Positions 1 to 12,000 of a DNA stretch of 64,000 bases are shown here, one piece after another. Position numbers and translations under genes: made by a program. Location: the NCBI RefSeq assembly GCF_002042975.1, contig NW_018149561.1, positions 135,912-199,911 on the forward strand. Direction: 5' to 3'. Source of the DNA: Orbicella faveolata (Eukaryota; Cnidaria; Anthozoa; Scleractinia; Merulinidae). Below the pieces are notes generated by a model. The model saw nothing but the letters and a program-made list of their open reading frames with translations. It searched no databases and was not told where the DNA came from. How positions within the stretch are numbered: the first letter of the stretch is position 1; each line of letters begins with the position of its first letter.

Positions 1-3000
1 AGGGGAGAGCTACCATCTGTACAGCAGAGTCATGTTGCCATTGCTCAATTGAGACATCCTGTAAACCTGGGAAGGACACTTGAGGAGACTCATTTGGTCG
101 TCTTGGTTCTGGCTCCTAGTAAAGCAGTAAGTGTAGGATCTTCAGGACTTGTTAACACTAGAACAGAGTAATGGGTTCTGAAACAAAGGCCGATACATAC
201 AGAAACAAACAAGCAGAAGCGTTTAGCTGATTATGGTGGTCGTTGTCATTTTTTAACAGGGCTGTGCTCTAGAATCGCCCAGGTGCCACAGGAGACTACT
301 AGCATTTGTCTTTGATTGACTGGATAAACTTATTTTTTTCATATAAGTGCTGGGCACCCATGATTTCATGACTAGGAACCTAAGTTGGGTTCCTCGCAAT
401 TTTTCTTAGACAACATCCTTTTAAGGTTTCCATTCAGACGCAAAACAAAAATTTGGGTTTACAGGAAAAAAGTTGGTGAAGTCTAAAGTCAAATAAATTG
501 TATTGAAAAGACACCTGTTTATGAAGCAACATTTCAATGTTTCATTTTCACTCTTGGAAGCAAACACATGCATTGTGGTCTTTACTTTGTGTGATAAATA
601 ATTCAAACATAACAGTATTATTTGTACTAGAAAGTATGTGTTTGGACAATTTTTGCTCTTTAGAATGGTTTTGATTATGACTGTCACTTGTATGAACCAA
701 CTCTTATTCAATTGTAACCACAGCTTTCTAGTAGTCAGTGGTTGATGAGGGTCCCCAATAGGTTTGGCGTGATGCGGGATTTGGCTTTTTTTCACCATGA
801 TATTTGGGATTTTAGCTGAAAACAGGGGCGGGAAGCAGGAATTACAATTACGAGCGAGAGCGGGATTTCGTGTTTTTATGGGGTTGGGATGTGGGATTTG
901 CAAGGGGAACAGAGCGGGATACGGGATTTCAATTCTTATGTGACCTTATAAATTGTTATTGACCAGCGCAAAAAACACAAGCTGACAGAAACGAACTGTA
1001 TAGCTGTGTCAGGTTTCAAGTAATGAATAGCAACTGCTCTGTACCCTGTCAGGTTCTTTCAAACGTGTCGTCCATTTCCGACATTTTTGATGCTTGCATC
1101 TGTAACCTTGACCTCCCGATCCTTTCTAGTTTTTCTAGTCTTTTGGCTTGTTTTGGTCAGGATGGCCACACTGGATGGCGGTGATAGTGATTTACCGAAC
1201 GAAGTATGCAACATTACGAATTGCGTCACCATCTATTAGACCATAATACGAAAAGGATGTGCGAGCAGGAATGCCTTCATTCGGAAAGAAAAGTTCTGAG
1301 CCCAGTTTTCAAGTAAAGTGAAGACACTGAAAGCTTTGAAAGAAACTGTCAAGTGTGTTTACGGGCCATCTCTTGAATATGGGAATGAACAATCTTTTTC
1401 TTTCACTGATACGTGGACAAAAGGAAACAAAACAGTAAACCGTTTAAGGAGAAAAACGTTATAATCATTTGTGCTTACATATCTGCTACCCATTGAATTC
1501 TTTTGTGATCTTGTATGCAATATCTTGTTTTAAAAAGCTTGTGCCAATAATTAAATTAATTATCAATTTAAAAAATTAGTAATTTACCCAGAAATGTCCT
1601 GGAAAAGTAGGCGGAAGCGGGATTTCCAGGCAAATAGGGGCAGGATGGTGGGATTAACAGGAAAAAATGGGCAGGAAAGCGGGATCTGAGAACCCTATTA
1701 TGGACCCTCGTTAATTACAGAATAATTGTTTATATTCCAGCACTAGGATACTTGTAATGAAAGCACTGCATGTGTTCACGCTAAATCTTTGTCTCTGTCA
1801 GAAAAGTACCAAGAACTCTTTAGAGACAGGAAGAACTTTTGCAACACTGCTGTCAGATATAGAAACAAGACAATTACTTATTGAAGTGGAAACCGAGGAA
1901 CAATTTAAGGTTTGCTCAGAACTTGTCATATCTTCACAATCATGGCCAGACCAGTAATTACTCTGTGAAATGTCTTACCCCATGCACTGTATATCAAGCT
2001 TGTCTCTCATTTTGTCTGCAGAAAGTGTTGTCTGATCGCAAAGACCTGCTCTCCTCCAGATCATACGCAACAATTAGACCAGCTAGAAAACCTCCTGCTG
2101 TTCAATCAAAATCCTCCTTTACCCATAGAAGAGATGATCAAAAGGTACATGTAATCAAATACCTGAGACTTAGCTTAACTTAAATATTTTAAATACTGCA
2201 CACTGTTGGGTTCCTTATGCGCCTAGTGGCACAATAAGACGAGATGATGACACTGTTGGTTATTTCTTTTCCAAACATTTTCATCAACAATGATCAAATT
2301 CATGTTTAGGTTTGATATCTAACATAATGAATTACTTCTTCCATAGAACTAATAATACCCTGATACCCTGATACCCTGATACCCTGATACCCTGATACCC
2401 TGATACCCTGATACCCTGATACCCTGATACCCTGATACCCAGATACCCTAATACCCAAATACACCAATACTTTAATACCCTAATACCCAAATACCCCAAT
2501 ACTTTAATACCCTAATACCCTAATACACAAATACCCAAATACCCTAATACCCTAATACCCTAATATGATAATAACCTAATACCCTAATACCATAATAACC
2601 TATCAACCTAATACCCTAATACCCAAATATCCTCATAGCAAATACCCTAATATCCTAATGCCCCATAACCCCAATACCTCAATATCCCAATAAACCAATA
2701 CATTAATACCCTAATACCCCAATACCCTAATACCCTAATACCCTAATGCCCTAAAACCCCAATATCTCAATATCCCAATACACCAATATTCTAATGCCCT
2801 TATACCCTAATACCCTTGATATACCCTAATACTCTTAACCTTAATGCCCCATGACCCAAATACTTCAATATCCCAATACACCAATACCCTAATAGCCTCA
2901 TACCCAAATACCCTAATAGCCTAATGCCCTAACACCCTAATACCCTAATACCCTAATACCCTAACGCCTCATAACCCCAATACCTCAATATCCCAATACC

Positions 3001-6000
3001 CCAATACCCTAATACCCTAATACCCCATAACCCCAATACCTCAATATCCTGAGATACCAATACTCTTATGCCCTTATACCCTAATACCCTAATGCCTCAG
3101 AACCCCAATACCTTAATATTCCAATACACCAATACCCTTATGCCCTTATACCCTAATACCCTCATACCCTCATACCCTAATACCCTAATACCCTAATACC
3201 TTAATACCCTAATGCCCCATAACCCCAATACTTGAATATCCCGATACACCAATGCCCTAATACCCTTATGAGTTTCTGCTGAAACTACAAGGCATTGTTG
3301 TACCAATGAAGCAATTCATTTCCAGTGACTGAATGGTTTATACATTAAGGCCACTTGGTTTTATTAGAAATTTCTGGAGGAATAGGATATTAATAATAGT
3401 GCAAATTATAACCAAAAGTTTTGTCCGTCAATTTGACAGAAATCAGAGCTGTTTTCCTTTGGAAGAGGACTTATTAGAGACTTGAAAAGAAGATGGCCAC
3501 ATTATTTATCAGATTTTAAAGATGGTAAGTTGAGGGAGAATGTGTGCTGCAACTAAGATCTTAGACACTTTGAGATATTACAGTCCTAACTTGGTGTAAT
3601 GGAGATAAAACTAGTCCTGAATCATGCTTTAGTGTGCATCATCAAGTTATCATATGCCTGTGGATGTTTGTGGAGCATGACAGAAGTGTAGAGCTGTTGG
3701 AGACACAGCTAATAATAATACTGATGATAATGATAATGACAATGATAATGGTAATGATAACAATAATAAGCAACTTTATTTGAGGGTAGCACACAACAGT
3801 AATCACTGAAAAACCAGTGGCCCTCGTATAAATATTTACAGAATAAAAGGATGATGTGTTAAGAATTAAAAATATAGAAACTGACTCTTAAATATGTAAC
3901 AATAATATAAAAAACGAAGATATGAGACACTCTAAAATATTAAAAAGCAAAGCATTGGATCAAGTCTAACAATTAAAACAAGAAAATTAAAAATTTAGAT
4001 GATAAAATGGTCCAATTCCTGATAACTGTCCATAAAAAGTTTAAAGATAGATTCTGTGAAGTTTGAAAGATTAGGTTGGTTTTTAATATGAGCAGGAATC
4101 ATATTCCAGAGGCGGCTAGTCAATACTGAGACCTCAGTCTCCCGTTTGAATCAGGGGCAGATAGGGTTTAATTGACCATGCCTGCTCGTTCAAGCATCTG
4201 GGTAAGATAAGATGGGCACTCCCCTAAAATTCGTTTATATACCAATATTGACTTTTTGTCACCTGAGGGCACCTCTAGCTTCTTGAATGCTTTTCCAATT
4301 TCCCAAGTGCATCATAACTGTTAAATAGATTGTTTTGTAACTCTGCCAGTGGAAAGTAATCTACTACCATGGCTGCTCGTTTCAAGAAAAATTTATCTGG
4401 GGAAGCAAAAGTTGAAATGATGTATCATAGTGATTTATTTTTATGTCTAGTGATCAATTTCATAACCCAATAGGAATAAGAGGTCGTCATACCATTCCTA
4501 AGTTGATTTCCACAACACTGTTCTTGTACTTTGCCTGCCTTCTACCATCTATTGCTTTTGGTGTCCTCAACAGCCGTAACACCAATGGACAAATTGGTGA
4601 GTAAGAACTGTAATATCTACCAACATTATTATTATTTCCTTTATTTACAGCACTNGGGGGGGGGGGGGAGAGGAGACATGGCTTCAGAATAAAAACAAAA
4701 TTTCACAACACTTGCTCCCAGTTGCTAAAGGTGTAAATTATAATGCTACTGACTGGGTAAATCCCTACTGTTAATCCCTTAGGTCACAGTGATTGTTTTA
4801 TTGGGCAGTGTTACATGTATGTACCCTTTGACCAACTTAGTCATGGGTAGCAAGATGTAAATGCAAATTACCTAGTACCTAACTGAAAAACACAAGTAGA
4901 ACAGTCAAGCTCAAACTCTTTACTCATGTCTCCAATTAATTCCTGACTCAGTGTTATTTTTTCTAATTAGCACAATGTCTAGATAGTGCTACAATTAAAA
5001 TTTCAACCACTGCCCTTTCATGTTTGTTGTAGATGTCCAGAAAGTAATTATATCACAGGCTGTAGGAGGAACGTTATTTGCTCTCTTTGGAGGACAGCCC
5101 TTAATTGTCATGCTAACCACAGCTCCCTTGGCACTATATATAAAAGGTACAGGCAGTAGTCAGTGTCAAGTGTCTGTATATCAAATTATAATATAGATAG
5201 GACCCTGCGCACACTCTGGTTGGTCAAAATCCCATGATTTATCAGAGTATAAGACATAGAAAAAGCATGTTTTATTGTTTCGCGTCTATATCATAGAGCA
5301 AATGAAGAAGCCTAAGCCGTGTATTACACTGTGCTAAAACACTCCAGACATTTGAGAACACTCAACAAATGTTTCTGCATTTCCCTCATGTTCTCAAATG
5401 CCCATCGTGTGTTATCACACTTGGGCTTCTTTATTGTTAAAGTGCACCTAACCCCCAAATTTTTTTTTCGCTAAAACGAATGTACTTGTTATTTGAAATA
5501 GTTCTGTGAAAAAATTTTTGGATTCCATGAAATCCTCAATTTTCTGTGCCCCGATGAAATCTCGAAAATAGCTCCAAAACACCGCCATTTTGTTTCACGA
5601 CCGAGTTTGAGGAGAATGGGTCCAGCGGCTCTTGTGANNNNNNNNNNNNNNNNNNNNNNNNNNNNNNNNNNNNNNNNNNNNNNNNNNNNNNNNNNNNNNN
5701 NNNNNNAAAAAAAAAATTGGGGGGTTAGGTGTACTTTAAGTAAACAATAAATTTATAGATGTGGTGATGGTTACAGTGCAAATTTAGATGGAGTTAATTA
5801 TCTAGCTTGAAATGACAGGCAGAAAACCATCTGCCTTCACAGGCTAGGTAAGGGATGGAGCTTCAGTTGAGTAATGGCAAACTTGGCTTTTCCCTCACTG
5901 ACTACAGTAGTTGCAAAGCCAAAGAATGGCTTAAGATTGAGGGAAATGGAAGACACTAGTGGACACCTTATATCTTCCATGGCATGAAGTGGATTAGATA

Positions 6001-9000
6001 ACAACCATTAATTACAGTTGCAGCTTTTAAACTTCCATAATTTATATACCAAGTTTGAAACTTAACAAGAAAATTCTGCAAAAGGGTGCAAGTTCTGTGG
6101 CAATAGTTTTAAAAGAGATACTTACAGTATTGGTTAGTTTGTTGTATTGAGAATTCAACTTGGAGATAATATAATTCTCACAATTTCTGATCTTAGATCT
6201 ATTGCTTCATTAAAACTCTTGTCACTGTTAACATCTTTTTTTTGTCTTTTTTTCAAGTGATCTACAACATCTCAGCAGACTTTGATTTGGATTTCTTAGC
6301 ACTATATTCTTGTACTGGCTTGTGGAATTCATTCTTCCTTTTTATTTATTCCACATTTGGTCTTTCACAGATTATGAAATGGTCGACAAGGTACATTGGT
6401 CTACAGACGTTACTTTAATTTCATAGAAAATAAAACTTTTCATAAATGCATTAATCACCTGGCCGCAGATTCTAAGCAATGCTGGTGTTTGATACTCATG
6501 ATGTAGGGACAGTTGTGTTTTTGATTAATGGTTCAATAGGCCATTTCCAAGTTGCCTTTTGCCTCTGTGTCAAAATGAGTCTTTGTGCGAAACCATTCAT
6601 ATCATAATGAGTTTTGCCTACAGGTTCATTTTTAAGCAAATCAAACTTCTTTTCGAGAGAAAAGTTTTGCACTCATGAAGACTCGTTTTGAAACAGAGGC
6701 AGAAAGTAAATGGCCTCTCCTGTGGAATTTGTTAGAATCTAAATCTGTTACTTAAGTTTGAAGCACAGTTAACTGTCACTTTCTCCAACTCCATTATCTT
6801 GAACTCAAATCATTTTCTCTTTGATATACTCTTTCATTTACTTTCTATCAGGAATCTCAAACTCCTGACACCTTGAACTATTTTTCATTTCCCTTAAGAG
6901 TTCAAGTTAGCAGGGTTTGACTGTTAATTTTCAACTGTTTTTAATCATTAATTTTGTCTAGGTCAACAGAGGAAATTTTTGCTTTGTTCATCTCTCTTGC
7001 ATTTACAGTAGATGCAGTCAGTAGTATCGTTAAAGGTAATCTGGCATTTTCAGCTTGTTGGTTGTGTTCAAATGTATATAAATAATTGGGAGTAAGCATT
7101 TCAATGATGTTGAATTCGAACTGCAATTAAATGGCTTTAGGACTGCAAACTCTCTGCTACATCGAATGCTACCTGTTTCGCACCCACCAAGTTCGCACCC
7201 CTGAACTCATTATAAACTTTCTATTCTCAGTTCACCTTCCCCTTCAATGGATTAAAGAATGAGAAATAAACATGTTTTGTGGGATTTTGTTTCATGATGC
7301 TCACAATGTTGTCTTTTTTGTTTGGTAAAAGAAAGATTTAAATTTTAAGCACTTTTAGTTTAGTTTTAGCAATTTTAGTTGAGTCGATGTGGGTGCAAAC
7401 TCACTTGGGTGTGAAACCTCCAGCTACCCGCTACATCACATTTAGACTTTTTATGAATAATGATAAATAGGTTAAAGTATTGGGCTTGTTTAAAGGATAC
7501 TAACATTGATTTGAAATAATTAAGATCATGTAAACTTAGAGATAATATAACAGTGGCCTCCTTCTAGCTTGGGTCAAGTTCTTTCTCAAGAGCTCATCCA
7601 ATGTGCTTACACCTCAAAAGATAACTTTAAATACCCCTTTCTCCTGGTCCATGTAGGCTCCATTTGAGGGCAGTCCACATACAATATGAAACATGGTTGT
7701 AATTTTATGCTTTTTGATTACAGAATACTCAAACCTTCACTGTTCAACTTCATGCTGGAATTCCTCATCATGTGGTATTGACCAGTCAGCTAATAACTGT
7801 ACTCAGCCCACTGATGCTTCATTTTGTCACAGAGAGGGAGGTCTGTCATATGCTGTTGTTAGTTTGGGAACAGTTTGGATTGGTCTTGCACTGTATAATT
7901 TTCGTAAGAGGTAAACACACCTTGAATTGTTCAGCAATCTCTGTAATGGAATTTAAATAACTTTACTCTCAAGATATTCTGTACCATCGACTAGGTACTG
8001 GATTGATTACTGCCACATTGCTGTAATTGCTGATTAACAGCTTATAATAACAGGGTAAGAGAGAAAGCCTGTGGGGAAAAAAAACAGGAACAAGTATTTA
8101 ATGTTTGCCACTTGGCTGAGCTCATACAGATTGCAATGCTTTGAATTGTTGCTGTTTTTCAGCCCATTTCTGGATGCTGGCAAGCGTGAAGCATTGGCTG
8201 ATTATGCACTTGTGGTCGCTGTACTTGTCATGTCTTTTGTGGCTTCATATTTTATGCGAGACATTCAAAGTAAGTATATTATTGATCTTGATAAAACAGC
8301 TTCGATGAAATTGAATACCACTTCAGAAAATAGCCCAAAGAAACACTCACCTGTTGGCTTGTGTTCTCACAGCAGTTCTTGTCCTTCCAAACTTCCAGGA
8401 GTGCTTCTATAACTCAGAAGCATGGTACATGTTTTGTATGTCTTAAATAAATCATTTTAATTATTATAAATATTTTTCATTGGCCAGTAGTCACTGAAAG
8501 TTGTACCTAATTTGATAACTTCTACATATGAAAACACAGGCTGGCAGAAGCTGTTGAGAATGCTTACATGTTCAATTATTTGTTTTGTACTGATTAATAA
8601 CAGGGTACAAGTTTGAAGCAAGCAATACATTTTCCTTCTCTGCTGCTCCTCTCCATAAGCTGAGTTGGGGTGCCGTGTTTGCAGGTCTTGGTCTGGGTTT
8701 TTCTCTTTCATTACTATTTTTTATGGATCAGAATATCTCAAGTGCCATGGTTAACAACCCTGGAAATAGGTAAATACTTGTCACTGTTTAATCAAGATTA
8801 CTGGCAATCTATTAACAATAAATCAGAATCACTGATGTAATAGTTCTTCTCAATTTTATGACTTAGAGCCACAATCTTGGTGAGAACAATATAAGACATA
8901 ACACCACCCCTCCCATCAAATCGATGATGAACTGGCACTAAAACCAAAACATGCCATTTTTCCATCATTTAAATGGGAGGAGGTGTGGTCTTAAGTTTTC

Positions 9001-12000
9001 ATTTAAACTGTTCAAGATTTTAGTTTTCACTATCCGCATTCAGAATTGGAGTCAAGCAAAGCCGGCACCTCAAAATTGAAAGTCAAAATGTTTGTAATTA
9101 GATCTTGTTAAACTGGCCCACCTAGACTAGCACTAGCTATCTGCAGCCCAGCTAGTCTTTCTGTAAAAATGTAAATTTAGGAACCAAATAAGATTGTCAG
9201 AATGTCTTATACTTCATTGTAATTGGGTGAGAGCAGACCCTTTTATGGTTAAGTTTTAATTTGTACTGCAGTACAAGTGATATTGCTGCGATATCACCAC
9301 AAGTGATATTTGAAAATCCTTTCCAATTGCACTTTCCCAAAGGCTCATAAAATTTGGGTGAATTTTCAAATATATAATGGCTGCGAAGGAGACTATAAAG
9401 GAGCTCAATTACAGTATTTTGGGATTTTTTGGCTGTGTACAAAATTACCTTTAAACTGAAGGAAACCTAAAAATAGTAGTTTATGAACTCAAGATAGAAA
9501 AATGCCAAAGAGATAATAAGCCACAACCACAAAGGAACAAGGATGGATGGTTAAGGATGGGGAAGATTAACACAGATTACAAATGATGAACTTAAAAAAT
9601 CTAGGTTAACTTTTCAAGATGCACAAACTATGATGTAGCTCTTTTAATTGCACTCCTGTTTATATGATTACTTATTCTAATAAGTTAATGAACTTTATTA
9701 AAGTGTTAAGTAAGGTATACAACATGTACATCGATCATGACTGGTTAATACTTTAGTCTGTATTGTGTAGTCGACCAGTGATGTTTTTTACAAACTGCAC
9801 AAGTGAAGTTGTCAAGCCTCTACAAAAGTGTATCCATGGTTTGCAAATGATGTTTATCTTGCTTTTAGATTAAAGAAAGGCAGTGCATATCACTGGGACT
9901 TGCTTGTAGTGGCAGCAGTGAATAGCTTTTTGTCTTTGTTTGGCCTTCCGTGGGTGCATGCTGCCCTGCCTCACTCACCATTCCATGTCAGAGCTCTGGC
10001 AGATGTTGAGGAGAGAGTAGATCGAGGGCATGTGTTTGAAATGTAAGTTTGGGCTAATATAACTTACAGCTAGCAGTGAGAGAATCTTGTATCTATAACG
10101 ACCACTGCCAGTGAAACCCCATCATTAGATCACCTGGGCTGCTTTCCATTATGCCAAAGATTCCCTCCTTGTGGTGAAAGGCGCTTTATTTTGGGTAGGG
10201 CCACCCTGCTAATAAGACCAGAGTTTTGTGACCTTTAATTTTTCCTATATTCTAAGAACTCTTCTGTCGTTGGTAATACTTAAAGGTATGAGAGTTATTT
10301 TAATGCAGGTATAAACTGTATCATTCATGTAAGTGAAGACCATGCATAGTCTTGCACTGTGCTTTAAGATTGTTCTAACTGGCAGAATATAACAATTCAT
10401 ACCTTATGTTGGAGCAATCATTATAGCCAGTTCACTGTTGGACACAAAGGCCTCTGACATTAAAGGCTTATCAGTTTCTGTGATGTTCTCATTTTGCTTT
10501 TGGTGATTGATCATTTCACTATTCTGATCTTAGCAACCGGCCTTAGAGAAACATAATGCTTTACTGCTAAACATAACAAATTGAAAAGTGACTGACGACA
10601 AAATCTTCATTTTTAGCATTGTCAAAGTAAGAGAAACAAGATTGTCTGGCTTACTCTCAAGCACTCTGATTGCCTTGTCCCTGCTTATGTTGCCGACTCC
10701 ACTCACACTGATTCCCACTTCAGTACTTGATGGCTTGTTCCTTTTTATGGCCATCACTTCCTTGGATGGTAACCAGATGTTTGAGAGAGCATTGCTGTTG
10801 GTCACAGAACAGGTATGAAGCTGAGTGTTGAAACAAACAACCCTTTGCAGATTCCTGTCAAATGACTGAGTTAATAATTTAATAATTTCCAAATAACCTT
10901 CTCAGGGAGTAGGGAGATTGCTAATGTTGGCAATTGGTTGGGATGAGATGAAGTCTGATAAGAAATGTTGGCAACAGAATTTTTAACGAGCCACTGTTAT
11001 ACCTCCCAACTCAAATACGCTTACCTATTGGAGGTGAATATCTCTTGTGTCATGGGTCAAAACTCACTACCTCCTTAGGCAAAGAAAACTCACCAACTCC
11101 CTAGGGAAACAACAACTTGAGCTTTCAACTCGCATGTGATCAGGTTGTACTCTTGAAACTGCAGTAAATTTGTGTCCCAGCCGGCATCAAGTAAACAATT
11201 TTTTTGTAGTTTTATTTCTATTTTTGAGTTGGGAGGTATAACAAGACACTTAATGACTCGCACCATGGGAAACAGTGAGTTTTGTTTCCCCTCGACCTCA
11301 ATGTTCCCCTCGGCTTTGCCTTGGGGAACATTGAGGGTCTCGGGAAAACAAAACTTACTGTATTCCTTGGGGCCACTCATAAAGTGCTTTTTGATTCTTC
11401 TAAACTTTTACTGTTTGGGGACTCTTTACCCTCTCTAGTCCTAACTGACCATTCCTTTTGGACGTCACATAAACTAAAATATTTTAACTTCAATGCTTGA
11501 GAAACCTAAAGAAAAAACATATTGACAAGAAATAGAAATTGTGAAACTGTTTCTCAAATACTGATTACACAACAATTTGCTTTTATCATGTACGTCTTCA
11601 TGAACATTTATATGTGTGTTATTTGTGGACTTAATTACTCTGACTCCTATGAATATTCTGGCTAAAGCATGCAGAAATGCTCGTGTGTGATTGTCCAGGG
11701 CTAGTGGCTTTTTTGAAATTGGGCTAGTGAATTCTGTCCTTTGCTTTCTCCATGTGAAAGTGAATGTTTTCAGTAAACTTTCCTACAACCTGCATGGGCA
11801 GGAAAACTTCATTCTATAATTATTATGCATTTTTTTTTCTCCCCACCCCTCAGCAATTTTGACAAAACACTTTAATCCAACCCAAATTTTCATTTTACCA
11901 TTTTCCAACATTGAAAGGGGGTGCTGTAACTGTATGTATTATTGCTACAAGTTCATGGTTTGGCACATTTTCCAACACAATAAGTCCATGGTTGTGGCTC

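Noticed and set aside
421-903. 160-codon frame on the minus strand
   Set aside because: It overlaps the inverted-repeat element in an SLC4A11 intron, has no motif and no splice partners, and its composition follows the GCGGGAT subrepeats.
2353-3268. Interstitial telomere
   Set aside because: The unit is eight bases (ATACCCTA/G), not the six-base CCCTAA expected of cnidarian telomeres.
2353-3268. CRISPR array
   Set aside because: Tandem 8-mers without spacers, in animal DNA.
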